DNA of 64,000 bases, taken from Poriferisodalis sp022821985 (GTDB taxonomy: Bacteria > Actinomycetota > Acidimicrobiia > Acidimicrobiales > Poriferisodalaceae). Shown in pieces: positions 25,444 to 34,508 of the stretch (position 1 is its first letter; every line of letters starts with the position of its first letter). The notes under the pieces were generated by a model, which saw only the letters and a program-made list of their open reading frames with translations, did no database searches and was not told where the DNA came from. The DNA lies in NCBI RefSeq assembly GCF_965219595.1, contig NZ_OZ244781.1:1674001-1738000 (forward strand). The letters run 5' to 3'. A program made the translations under genes and the position numbers.

Positions 25444-27386
25444 CTAGGCGAGGGCGCCGGCTATGACGAGTTCGGCGATCTTGTCGCCGTCGTAGCCGAG
25501 GATGCCTTCGAGCACTTCCATGTTGTGCTCGCCGAACATCGGGCCGCCCCACAGCGGCCGGCCGGGCGTGCGTGACAGCTCGAAGTTGCTGTTCTCGACC
25601 CAGGTGTGGCCGTGCTTGGCGTGCGGTACCGACAGAAAGTGATCGCGGGCCACGATCTGTGGGTCGGCCATGAGATCTGCTGCATCGCTCACACGGTGGG
25701 CGGGCACGTCTGCCGCTTGGAGCGCCGTCTCGATGTCGGCTGCCGCCTGAGGCTCTGTCCACGCGGTGATTGCAGCGTCGATGGTTTCGGCGTGCGCTCG
25801 ACGGCTCTGCGCATCGAGGCCTGCAAGGTCCCCATCGGCGCTGGCGCTCAGCGTGTCCAGCGCCTGTGCCAGATCGGCGTTGCCGGTCGCAGCCTCAGCG
25901 AGCAGCGCCGTCAAGGCGCCCCACTGGGCCTCGGTCTCGCAGGCGATCGCCACCCAGCGGTCGTCGCCTGCGGCGGGGTACACGCTGTGGGGGCACATGT
26001 GGCGGTCGGCGTTGCCGGCCCGGCCCGCGGTGCGGCCGTTGATCTCCTCGTCGGCGAACTCGGTTGCCAGGAAGTGCAGCGCTCCCTCCATCTGGGCGAA
26101 GTCGATGTGCTGGCCCCGCCCGGTGCGATCGCGCTCTGCCAGCGCGGACAGGACCAGCATCACGCCCAGCTTCGGCGAGATGTAGTCGGTGTAGGCGGTG
26201 AACGGCCCCGCCGGGATGCGGTCTGGCCATCCGGTCACCGGGTAGAAGCCGGCGATGGCTGCCGCCATCGTGCCGAAACCGGCGTACATGCGCATCGGTC
26301 CGGTCTGGCCCATCAGGCAGCTCGAGAACATGACCAGCTCGGGGTTCACCTCGCGCAGCACGTCGTAGGTGAGGCCCCAGTTCTCCATGGCCTTCGGCGA
26401 GAACGACTCGGTGAGTACGTCGCACCACGCCACGAGGTCGAGGACCACGTCGCGCGCCTCAGGCAGCGACAGGTCGAGCGTCAGGTCCATCTTCCCCGCG
26501 TTGATCGAGTGGAACTGCAGGGCGTTCTCCTGCCCGCCCTCCTCGCCGATGAACGGGTGGACGCCCCGCAGCACGTCGGGCTTCAGCTCGCTCTCGACCT
26601 TGACCACGGTGGCGCCGTAGTCGGCCAGCGTGCGGGTGGCGCCCGGGCCTGCCAGCGCCCACATGAAGTCGAGGATCTTGACGTCGTCGAGCGGGCGCTC
26701 CAGCGAGCGGCCGGTGGCGGCGATCTCGGTGCGAGGGCGCGCCGTGATGGTAGTGCCCGGCGAGCCATCGCCGTTCAGGTACGCCTCAGTGTGCTCGCCG
26801 AGTCTCGGCGCGACGGGCAGGACCGGCAGCGGATCAGCGGTGGTCTTGGCCAGCGAACCGCACAGCCGCACGGGCGCCGAACCCCCGGCCCGGGGCACCT
26901 CGACGTGCTCCCAATAGTCACGCACTTCGAGATGGTCGAGCGCCAGCACGTCGGCGGTCGTCGTGATGGGCGCGATCAGCAAATTGTCAACCAGCGCCCG
27001 TTCCAGCAGCTCGGCCTTGGTCTTGGTGGCCACGAACGAGGTGAGGGCCTTGATGGCCTGATCGAACGTGTCCATCGACTCGCGGCCCTCCACGATGGCC
27101 ATGCCGAAGTCCACCCAGTCCTTGTCGCGCAGCTCGGGCTCGCAGAACCCTTCCTCGCAGGCCCATGACAGGATCCTGCTCGTGAACGGGGCGATCATCG
27201 GACCGAACAGGAACGTGACGGTCACGTAGCCGTCGGCGCATTCGTACACCCACGGGATCAGGAAGCCGCCCAGGTTCACCGCTCCCGGCAGCCGCACCGG
27301 CACTTCGCCGCCGGTGAGCACCGCCATCATCTGGAATTGGGTGCAGTCCACGAACGACTGCTGGGCCGAGGTGTCGACGTGCTGGC
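25444..27386 (-). pseudogene. 3' part of a two-domain CoA-transferase split by an IS
   Basis: This encodes the last 647 or so residues of a two-domain family III CoA-transferase. It resumes with GQHVDTSAQQ, the catalytic region of the first domain, and contains the whole second domain (VKILDFMWALAGPGATRTL; GRGQHIDFAQME). Removing the IS and one CTAG joins it in frame to the 5' part, giving an 827-residue protein like its two paralogues. No other stop or frameshift is seen, so the break is recent. An apparent start at 27624 comes from IS sequence. Confidence 0.93.
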
Positions 27387-27390
27387 CTAG
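27387..27390. repeat. left CTAG target-site duplication
   Basis: This CTAG abuts the left inverted repeat of the IS; the same word abuts the right end at 28415-28418. Confidence 0.85.
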
Positions 27391-28414
27391 ATGATTGGTT
27401 CCAAGGGGTGGGGGGTCCGCTGTTGGTGGGGTGAGGGTGTCCAAGCTCGGGGTGTGTACCTGCACCTCGATCCTGGAGGACCTGGGCATGAACCCGGACT
27501 TGGACACCCTCGCGACGGCACTGTATGTGAGGATTGACGATCTGTTGGCCGACAATCCCGGCTGGGCGCCGCGGCGGCCCCGTGTGGGGTTCGCACCGAA
27601 GCTGTCGGACGCGGAGCTGGTCACTTTGGCGGTGATCTCGGCGTTATTGGGGTACGACTCCGAGCGCGGGTTCGTGCGCTTCGCTCATCAGCACCTGCGG
27701 CCGTGGTTCCCGTACCTGCCCAACAGAGAGGGCTTCAACAAGCGGCTGCGCCGCGCCGGCGAGATGATCGGCCACGTCACAGCAGCGCTGGCCCGCGACT
27801 GCCCGGACTGGCACGACGACGTGTGGCTGGCCGACTCCACGCCGGTGCCGTGCGGCACGAGCCGACCCACCGCGGTGCGCTCCGAGCTCGCCGGATGGGC
27901 CCAATACGGCTGGTGCGCGTCGCATTCGCGCTGGTTCTGGGGGCTGCGACTGCACCTGATCACCACCCCGGCGGGGCTGCCGATCAGCTTCGCCCTGGCA
28001 GGCGCCAAGGCCGACGAACACGACACCTGCGCCGCCATGATCGACCACGCAGACCTGGCCCGCCCCGGCCAGACGCTCATCGCCGACAAGGGCTACCGCA
28101 GCAAAGACTTCGAGAACCGGCTCAACGACGCCGGGATCACCCTCATCCGGCCCGCCGCCCGCAACGAGCCCGCCCGCCCCCACCAGCGGTTCCTGCGCCC
28201 GTTCCGCCAGATCATCGAATCGGTCTGCGACACCCTCAAAGGCCAGCTCAGCCTCGAACGCCACAACGGCCGCACCCGCGCCGGCGTCGCCGTGCGCGTC
28301 CTGGCACGCATCCTCGCTCTCACCGCCGCCATCTGGCACAACAGAACCCACCACCCCCACCTGCCAGCACGCACCCTCACCCACTACGACCACTGACCCC
28401 TTGGAACCAATCAT
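27391..28414 (+). mobile_element. IS982-type insertion sequence, 1,024 bp
   Basis: Perfect 19-bp inverted ends (ATGATTGGTTCCAAGGGGT at 27391-27409 and its complement at 28396-28414) bound one intact transposase gene. Flanking CTAG copies are the target duplication: deleting the element and one CTAG restores the codons Gly-Leu-Gly-Gln-His-Val-Asp of the CoA-transferase. The insertion is therefore precisely mapped and appears young, with both ends and the transposase intact. Confidence 0.93.
27488..28396 (+). CDS. IS982-family DDE transposase
   Basis: A 302-residue transposase. Catalytic acids are recognisable in VWLADSTPV, LIADKGYRSKDF and IESVCDTLKGQ. The segments LVTLAVISALLGYDSERGF, FPYLPNREGFNKRL and GWAQYGWCASHSRWFWGLRLHL are strongly typical of the actinobacterial IS982 group. 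ATG 27488 has a GGAGGA site; the frame from 27395 starts inside the terminal repeat and is less likely. The last codons lie against the right inverted repeat. Confidence 0.9.
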   Translation: MNPDLDTLATALYVRIDDLLADNPGWAPRRPRVGFAPKLSDAELVTLAVISALLGYDSERGFVRFAHQHLRPWFPYLPNREGFNKRLRRAGEMIGHVTAALARDCPDWHDDVWLADSTPVPCGTSRPTAVRSELAGWAQYGWCASHSRWFWGLRLHLITTPAGLPISFALAGAKADEHDTCAAMIDHADLARPGQTLIADKGYRSKDFENRLNDAGITLIRPAARNEPARPHQRFLRPFRQIIESVCDTLKGQLSLERHNGRTRAGVAVRVLARILALTAAIWHNRTHHPHLPARTLTHYDH

Positions 28415-28955
28415 CTAGGCCGGAGGTCTGCCGCTCGTGCAGCGCCATGAGGATCGCGCCGGCGGTGTCCACCGCAGCGTTGTGCCAGGTTTGCGGCGGC
28501 CCGATGCGCACCGGCGCCCGGTCGCGGTCACCGGTGAGCGACATCGTGCCGCTCGACGCCGCGATGGTGAGGTCGGTGGCGGCCCAGCCGGTCTTGGGGC
28601 CCGTCTCGCCGAACGGCGTGATGGCCGCGGTGACCAGCTGCGGGCTGGCAGCGCGCAGCGCATCGAGGTCGACGTCGAACGAGCCGCACGAGATCACCGC
28701 ATCACAGCCCGCAGCAAGCTCGGCAATCTGCGCCGGGGTCTCGACGACCACCGAGTGCTTGCCCCGGTTATAGACGAGGAACTCGATGGAGCGCTCCGGA
28801 TCGACAACGTCATCGACGTACGGTCCACGGTGTCGGGTGCGGTGCCCGCCGGGCGGCTCGCAGAGCACCACCTCGGCACCGAGCTGAGCCAGCAGCATTC
28901 CGGCGAGATGGCCCCGGTCGTCGGTCAGATCCAGTATCCGGTAGCCGTCCAGCAC
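28415..28955 (-). pseudogene. 5' part of the IS-split two-domain CoA-transferase
   Basis: GTG 28955 begins LDGYRILDLTDDRGHLAG, the N-terminus of a family III CoA-transferase. The frame runs about 180 codons to HERQTSGL, where the CTAG duplication marks the IS. The coding sequence continues at 27386. The encoded fragment ends a few residues before the catalytic Asp (GQHVD), so neither half should be active alone. The open frame continues into IS sequence to 28377, adding a foreign tail. Confidence 0.92.
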
Positions 28956-29028
28956 CTCGGTATGCCCCCAGTTGTCGCCAATGAGCCGGAGTGCCCGGCT
29001 GAATCCCGCAAACTCTGCCAGAACCGCT

Positions 29029-29055
29029 CACCGCACGCGTGCAATGCGTGCGGTG
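29029..29055. promoter_or_regulatory. inverted repeat, candidate operator upstream of the ABC binding-protein gene
   Basis: Perfect 10-bp arms CACCGCACGC (29029-29038) and GCGTGCGGTG (29046-29055) with a 7-nt spacer. It lies about 42 bp before the -10 hexamer of the binding-protein gene, and also upstream of the divergent CoA-transferase start at 28955. A dimeric regulator could bind here. A terminator role is less likely because both neighbours are transcribed away from it. Confidence 0.5.
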
Positions 29056-29096
29056 TCCAGTCCGCGGAACTGCCGCTCGGCAAAGAGCCTGAGCGT

Positions 29097-29102
29097 TACT
29101 TT
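29097..29102 (+). promoter_or_regulatory. -10 hexamer TACTTT of the ABC binding-protein gene
   Basis: It lies 6 nt before ATG 29109 with no ribosome site between, consistent with leaderless transcription. Confidence 0.55.
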
Positions 29103-29108
29103 GCTTGC

Positions 29109-30902
29109 ATGACCACGCTTGAGGCACAGGGAAGCTCGAAGGGTTCGTCGAGACCGTCAGGCCCGCGTCGGCGCCGCAGTCGACGTTTCGGCATCGCTCT
29201 GATGGCCGTCGTATTTCTTGCCGCAGCGTGCGGCAGCGATACGTCCACCGACGAGCCGGTGCCCGATGAACCGGCATCCGGATCTGCGACCACTGTCGCA
29301 CCCGATACCGGGGATGACCCCAGCGGCGGCACGCTCGTGCTGGCCGTCGAGCAGTGGCCCGAGTGCGTCAACCCCGTCACCTCGTGTGCCAATGCCACCT
29401 GGACGATCTGGTCGGTGCTGATCCACTACCTGCCGCGGCTCATGGAGCTCGACCAGAGCAATACGTACGTGGCGTCGTCGTTGCTGGCCGAAGAGCCGAC
29501 CGTGGCGAACGGCGGCCTCGTCACCGCAGACGATGGCACGTTCACGCTCACCTACCGCCTGAATCCTGACGCGACGTGGAGCGACGGCACGCCCATCACC
29601 AGCACAGATGTCTGGTTCAGCTGGCGCGCCGGGCTCGACACCACCGGCACGCTCAGCACCATCGGTCTGGATCTGATCACCGACATCGACCATTCCGACC
29701 CACATACGGCCGTCATCACCTTCAGCGAGCCGTATGCACCGTGGCCGACGCTGTTCGGCGGCTTGCTGCCGGCGCACGAGCTGGGTCCCGACACCGATAT
29801 CGCCGACAAGTGGAATGACGAGATCACGGTCTCGGGCGGTCCGTGGATCCAGGAGGAATGGAATCAGGAGCAGCACATCCTGGTTCCGAACCGCAGCTAC
29901 TGGGATGCCGAGCGCATCCCACTGGTGGATCGGGTGGTGATGGTGCCCCGCGAGGACACCGACTCGGAACTGCTGGCCCTGCAGACCGGCGAAGCCATGG
30001 CCGCCTTCCCCCAGCCGTTTCCCGGTGCCCGCGAGCGGATCACCGGTGATCTGACCTACAAGGTCGCTGAGGGCACCTACATGGAAGGCCTCTGGATCAA
30101 CCAGGACGCGCCCGACCGCCGCTTCGACATGACGCGCAACGTGCGCCAAGCCGTCGCCTATGCGCTGGATCGCGAACGCATCGCCGAAATTGCGCTTGGC
30201 ACGATCACCGCCGACCCGCCGGTCCTGCAGTGCACTGGCTGGAATCCCGGGTTCGGCCCCTGGTGCCAGGACGACTTCGCCCGCTACACGCAGGATGCGG
30301 CCAAGGTCGCCGAGCTGCTCGAGGCCGAGGGCTGGACACGACCCGACCCCGACGGCTTGTGGATGAACGCCGAAGGCGAAGAGCTTGTGCTGGCATGGAA
30401 CACCGTCGCCGGCAACAACCGGCGCGAGGACGTGCAAGCGCTGGTCGTCGACATGACCGCTCCGCTGGGCATCGGCTGGGAGATCATCAACTACGACCCG
30501 GGCGAGCTATTCCAGAATCGACTGCCGGCGCTGAACTTCGGCCCGGTGGCGCTCTTCGCGAACAGCACCAACCCGGATCCCTCCGTAGCCAATCTCTACG
30601 ACATCGACGGCATCCCCACCGAGGAGAACGAGTACACGGGCCAGAACTTCACGGCCTACCGCAGCCAGCAGGCCAGCGACTTGGCGTTCGCGATTGATGC
30701 CGAAGTGGACCCAGCAGCCCGCTTGGAGCTGGTTCACGAGTTAAGCCAGATCCTGGCGGCCGATGTGCCGTGGATCCCGCTGTACATGCTGCCCAACATG
30801 ATCATCTGGGACCCCAATGCGGTGTCGGGACCGGGCGCCTATGTGTCGAGTCCCTACGGCGGATTCTTCGACATGTTCGACTGGATCGTGCACGTCGAAT
30901 GA
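29109..30902 (+). CDS. ABC transporter substrate-binding lipoprotein, family 5 (peptide/opine type)
   Basis: A 597-residue lipoprotein. A long basic N-region is followed by a hydrophobic stretch and the lipobox FLAAAC (Cys near residue 41), then a Thr/Pro/Asp linker. The body shows family 5 features: LVLAVEQWPECVNPVT, TLTYRLNPDATWSDGTPITSTDVWFSW, and the hinge FDMTRNVRQAVAYALDRERI. It should capture peptides or similar solutes outside the membrane. Two permease genes follow, but no ATPase gene does. The frame from 28437 includes antisense of the CoA-transferase and was trimmed. Confidence 0.93.
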   Translation: MTTLEAQGSSKGSSRPSGPRRRRSRRFGIALMAVVFLAAACGSDTSTDEPVPDEPASGSATTVAPDTGDDPSGGTLVLAVEQWPECVNPVTSCANATWTIWSVLIHYLPRLMELDQSNTYVASSLLAEEPTVANGGLVTADDGTFTLTYRLNPDATWSDGTPITSTDVWFSWRAGLDTTGTLSTIGLDLITDIDHSDPHTAVITFSEPYAPWPTLFGGLLPAHELGPDTDIADKWNDEITVSGGPWIQEEWNQEQHILVPNRSYWDAERIPLVDRVVMVPREDTDSELLALQTGEAMAAFPQPFPGARERITGDLTYKVAEGTYMEGLWINQDAPDRRFDMTRNVRQAVAYALDRERIAEIALGTITADPPVLQCTGWNPGFGPWCQDDFARYTQDAAKVAELLEAEGWTRPDPDGLWMNAEGEELVLAWNTVAGNNRREDVQALVVDMTAPLGIGWEIINYDPGELFQNRLPALNFGPVALFANSTNPDPSVANLYDIDGIPTEENEYTGQNFTAYRSQQASDLAFAIDAEVDPAARLELVHELSQILAADVPWIPLYMLPNMIIWDPNAVSGPGAYVSSPYGGFFDMFDWIVHVE

Positions 30903-30939
30903 ACGCATAGTCCGCGAACGGGCTGGCAGGCTCAACATC

Positions 30940-31926
30940 GTGGCGCGTTACGTGCTGACACGGCTCGCGACGACGGTCCCGATCCTGCTGGCCATCTCGT
31001 TCGCCGTGTTCTGGGCGGCGAATCAGGTCTCGGATCCCACGGTCGCGCTCACGGTGAATCCCCGCATCGCGCCAGAGGACATCACCAGATACCGCGAACA
31101 CCTCGGGCTCGGTGATCCGATCCTGAGCCGATACCTGCAGTGGCTCGGGGACTTCGTGCAAGCCGATCTTGGCATCTCGCTGGTGCGCAACGGTGCGGAT
31201 GTATGGCCCATCGTGCGCACGGCGCTGGTGAACACGCTGGTGCTGGTGAGCTTGGCGGTCGCGCTCTCGCTGGTCGCGGGAATCGCAATCGGCGCGATCT
31301 CGGCCATCCGTCGCGGCTCATTCATCGACTACCTGGCCACCACGATCTCGTTCCTGGGGATTTCCATCCCGGTGTTCTGGCTGGGCCTCATGCTGCAGCT
31401 GTTCTTCGGCTTGTACCTCGCAAACTGGCTGGGGATCGGTCCACCGCTGCTTCCGACGGCGGGGCTGTACTCGCCTGGCCAGCAGGGTTTCGACCTCGCC
31501 GACCGAGTGCGACACCTAGTGCTGCCCACGATGGCGCTGTCGCTGCAGCTCATTGCCGTCTACAGCCGCTATATGCGGGCCAGCCTGCTTGATGTCATGA
31601 ACTCGGATCACGTCCGCGCTGCTCGTGGACGAGGCCTGCCGGAACGCACCGTGGTGGTTCGTCACGGCGTGCGCAATGCGCTGCTCCCCGTGACTGCGCA
31701 GGCCGCCACCGATGCTGGTCAGCTGGTCGGCGGGCTGGTGGTGACCGAGCTCGTGTTCCAGTACCCGGGCATGGGCCGGTTGTTCGTCGACGCCCTCTAC
31801 GGCGGCGACTATCCCGTGCTGCTGGCCTCCGTGATGATCGTTGCAACAGCGGTTTTCTTGGTGAACCTCGCAGGCGATCTCTCCTACGGCGTCCTCGACC
31901 CCAGGATCCGGCGTGGCGCTCGCTGA
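30940..31926 (+). CDS. ABC transporter permease, DppB/OppB type
   Basis: A 328-residue inner-membrane permease with six predicted helices. It begins VARYVLTRLATTVPILLAISF and carries the family signature RAARGRGLPERTVVVRHGVRNALLP with the EAA-loop Gly. The GTG at 30940 was taken as start; the frame from 30817 is antisense or tail sequence of the binding-protein gene. It overlaps the next permease by 14 bp. It pairs with the second permease to import the ligand of the upstream lipoprotein. Confidence 0.92.
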   Translation: MARYVLTRLATTVPILLAISFAVFWAANQVSDPTVALTVNPRIAPEDITRYREHLGLGDPILSRYLQWLGDFVQADLGISLVRNGADVWPIVRTALVNTLVLVSLAVALSLVAGIAIGAISAIRRGSFIDYLATTISFLGISIPVFWLGLMLQLFFGLYLANWLGIGPPLLPTAGLYSPGQQGFDLADRVRHLVLPTMALSLQLIAVYSRYMRASLLDVMNSDHVRAARGRGLPERTVVVRHGVRNALLPVTAQAATDAGQLVGGLVVTELVFQYPGMGRLFVDALYGGDYPVLLASVMIVATAVFLVNLAGDLSYGVLDPRIRRGAR

Positions 31927-32788
31927 GCACGAGCTCGCAGAGCGCCCGTTGATGGCAGCCTGGCGGCGCTTCGCCAGCCGTCGCGTGTCGGTCGTAGCGC
32001 TCGTCGCGCTCGTGATCATTGCCGCGGCAGTCGCCGGTGCCGACCTGATCGCCCCCTACCGGTCAGGACAGCAGCATCTCGATCATGTGCTGGCGCCTCC
32101 CGGGGCGGAATTCCTGCTCGGGACCGACACCTTGGGTCGGGACACGCTGAGCCAGACGCTGTATGCCGGCCGGATCTCGCTCGTCATCGGCATATCGGTG
32201 GCGCTCATCGCCTCGCTGCTCGGCACAACCGTCGGCGTGGTCGCCGGCTATCTGGGCGGACGCATCGATGCCGTGTTGATGCGTTTCACCGACACGCTGC
32301 TCGCGCTGCCGCTGCTCATGATGATCATCCTGCTGGCGCGCATCTTGGGCGACAGCGCCGCTGATGTGGTGTTGGTGCTGTCGCTGCTGGGGTGGATGGC
32401 GCTGGCCCGCATCATCCGGGCGAAGACGCTGGCGCTGCGCGAGCAGGAATTCGTTGTGGCGGCCAGCTCGATGGGCGCAAGCACCACGCGGATCATGGTT
32501 CGCCACCTGCTGCCAAATCTGGTCGGTGAGATCTCTGTCGCGGTATCGCTCGCAGTCGCTGGTGCAATTCTGGCCGAGTCAGTGCTGAGCTTCCTGGGCT
32601 TGGGGGTCAGCTCTGCCCACACGCCGACATGGGGAAACATGATCGGAGGCAACGAGGGCTTCATGACCGTTGAGCCATGGCTGGTGTGGGCGCCCGGATT
32701 GGCCATCGTCATCACAGTGTTGGCCGTGAATTACGTCGGCGACGGCCTGCGCGATGCGTTTGACGTGCGAGGTGAAGGCCGCAGCTGA
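31913..32788 (+). CDS. ABC transporter permease, DppC/OppC type
   Basis: A 291-residue permease. The N-terminal segment before the first helix, the LLGTDTLGRDTLSQTLYAGRISL motif that opens the core, and the EAA loop AASSMGASTTRIMVRHLLPNL are those of DppC/OppC. GTG 31913 overlaps the upstream permease. No ATP-binding partner follows; the next gene, after 132 bp, encodes HU. The ATPase pair is presumably shared or elsewhere. Confidence 0.92.
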   Translation: MALAEHELAERPLMAAWRRFASRRVSVVALVALVIIAAAVAGADLIAPYRSGQQHLDHVLAPPGAEFLLGTDTLGRDTLSQTLYAGRISLVIGISVALIASLLGTTVGVVAGYLGGRIDAVLMRFTDTLLALPLLMMIILLARILGDSAADVVLVLSLLGWMALARIIRAKTLALREQEFVVAASSMGASTTRIMVRHLLPNLVGEISVAVSLAVAGAILAESVLSFLGLGVSSAHTPTWGNMIGGNEGFMTVEPWLVWAPGLAIVITVLAVNYVGDGLRDAFDVRGEGRS

Positions 32789-32920
32789 CGGTCGCTCCGA
32801 GCGCCGTCGCGGGGTGCAAGTACCGGGTCGCGCCGATAGACAGCGGGCCGCAATTCCACCACTTGAGGGCTTTTGTGTGCTGAGGTGGTACCCCGAATCG
32901 TTTCAGAGAGGAACTGGACT

Positions 32921-33199
32921 GTGGTGAACAAGGCAGAGACCATCAAGGCAGTAGCCGCGGAAGCCGGTGTGACTGCGAGCGACGCAGAGCGGACGCTGTC
33001 AGCGTTCTTCGATCTCGTTGCGGCCGAAGTGAAGGCCGGCGGCAAAGTGACCTGGCCGGGATTCGGCTCGTTCTCCATGTCTGAGCGTGGTGCCCGCATG
33101 GGCCGCAACCCGCAGACCGGCGAGTCCATCCAGATCGGTCCGAGCCGGTCGCTGAAGCTGGCAACCGCTGCAGCCATGAAAAAGCAGCTGATGAGCTGA
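32921..33199 (+). CDS. HU-family DNA-binding protein
   Basis: A 92-residue nucleoid protein. VNKAETIKAVAAEAGVTASDAERTLSAFFD forms the dimer helices, and GRNPQTGESIQIGPSRSLKL is the DNA-binding arm region. It lacks the Lys/Ala-rich C-terminal tail of mycobacterial HupB. Start is GTG 32921 (or GTG 32924), with an AGAGAGGA site upstream. A bidirectional hairpin lies at its end. Confidence 0.93.
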   Translation: MVNKAETIKAVAAEAGVTASDAERTLSAFFDLVAAEVKAGGKVTWPGFGSFSMSERGARMGRNPQTGESIQIGPSRSLKLATAAAMKKQLMS

Positions 33200-33215
33200 G
33201 CTGACGCTCAGCTCA
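33192..33215. terminator. bidirectional hairpin between convergent HU and MFS genes
   Basis: Perfect 10-bp arms TGAGCTGAGC (33192-33201) and GCTCAGCTCA (33206-33215) with a 4-nt loop, covering both stop codons of the convergent pair. There is no T-tract. Confidence 0.6.
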
Positions 33216-34491
33216 ACGGCGCCGGCTGTGGCGCCACACCATCCCTGCGGCGCATCGTCGCCATGCAAAAGCATGCAGTGAGGGCCAGTGCAGCGATGAC
33301 CCCATAGGTCGCGCTGAAGCTGCCCGTGCGGTCGGCGAGCCAGCCGCTCGCGGCGGGTCCGATGACCGACGCGGGGCCATAGAACATCGTCATCGAGCCG
33401 AGCACCGCGGCGAAGGTGCGGTCGGATACGTGATCGCTCACGAACGTCGCGGTGAGCGACGGGAATGAGAATGACGCTGCGCCGAAAACCACCACTGCGA
33501 TGATGATCGCCGCGCCGGGCGCACGCGTCGTCAGGACCACGGCAGCACCGGAGCTCAAGGCCATGACCGTGGCCATGGTCAAGGGTCGCCCGATCCGATC
33601 GCTGAGCCGTCCAAAGGCCAGCGCTCCCACAATCGAACCCGCGCCCATCCACGAGAACATGAGCGTCGCGGCGGTGCGGCTGAATTCGTGATCGCCCTCC
33701 AGCGCTCGCCCCAAGAAGTTCGCGAACGAGGACGTCATGTAGGCGAATGCCATGTACGCCGCGACCGCGCGCTTCCACCCGTGAATCCGGAACAGTGCCC
33801 CGAAGCCGCCGGCACCGGCCACTCGCTCGGTGCGTCGAGCTCGGACGAAGACCGACAAGGCTGCAAGCAGCACTACCGACAGCGCAGCCTGGGCCACCCA
33901 GACGGGCCGCCAGATCGCATCGTCGGCCGCAATGCTGCGCAAGGCAGCGGTAGCGATGGGCACGCCGATGAGCGCGGCGCCCATGGTGGCGGTAAGCGTG
34001 CCCAGTGCGGCACCGCGCCGGCTCGCCGGCACACCTTCGCTGGCGATCACCGGTGCCGTGAGCCAGATGCCGCCGCCGCCGAGGCCGGCCAGTGCAGTCC
34101 CGATCACCACGGCTGCCGGGCCCGACGCCGTGCCGATCACCGCAAGGCCCACGGTGGAAGTGACGATGCCGGCGCGCAGCAGGGTGAACGGTTCGATTCG
34201 GCCGGCAGTGAATGTGACGATGATCACTCCGGTGAAGTAGGCGCCCATGTTGGCCGAGCCGAGCGCGCCGATGAGCGTGTCGCTGAGGTCGAGATCGTCT
34301 GCCATGGCGGGCACCAGCACCCCGACTGTGGCCCGGCCGAAGACATGTGACACCACTCCCGACAGCGCCACCAGCACGACCCGTCCCCAGCGGACGCGCT
34401 CGCGCCGGGTGCGCCCGACCTCGCTGGGTGCCGCTGCGCTAGATGCGGCCTGGCCCGAAGTGACCTTGAAAACGTCGGGCAGGCGGCCCAT
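33208..34491 (-). CDS. MFS transporter (YbfB-like)
   Basis: A 427-residue protein with about 12 hydrophobic helices. SHVFGRATVGVLVPAMADDL opens helix 1, LGSANMGAYFTGVIIV follows, and the loop 2-3 and mid-protein symmetry (AFGRLSDRIGRPLTMA) are MFS-type. Substrate unknown. ATG 34491 was chosen; the frame to 34578 runs 70 bp into the upstream P450. It is 17 bp downstream of the P450, so the two are likely one unit, perhaps exporting or importing the P450 substrate or product. Confidence 0.82.
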   Translation of the reverse strand: MGRLPDVFKVTSGQAASSAAAPSEVGRTRRERVRWGRVVLVALSGVVSHVFGRATVGVLVPAMADDLDLSDTLIGALGSANMGAYFTGVIIVTFTAGRIEPFTLLRAGIVTSTVGLAVIGTASGPAAVVIGTALAGLGGGGIWLTAPVIASEGVPASRRGAALGTLTATMGAALIGVPIATAALRSIAADDAIWRPVWVAQAALSVVLLAALSVFVRARRTERVAGAGGFGALFRIHGWKRAVAAYMAFAYMTSSFANFLGRALEGDHEFSRTAATLMFSWMGAGSIVGALAFGRLSDRIGRPLTMATVMALSSGAAVVLTTRAPGAAIIIAVVVFGAASFSFPSLTATFVSDHVSDRTFAAVLGSMTMFYGPASVIGPAASGWLADRTGSFSATYGVIAALALTACFCMATMRRRDGVAPQPAPLS

Positions 34492-34508
34492 CTGCGCGGT
34501 GACGGGGT

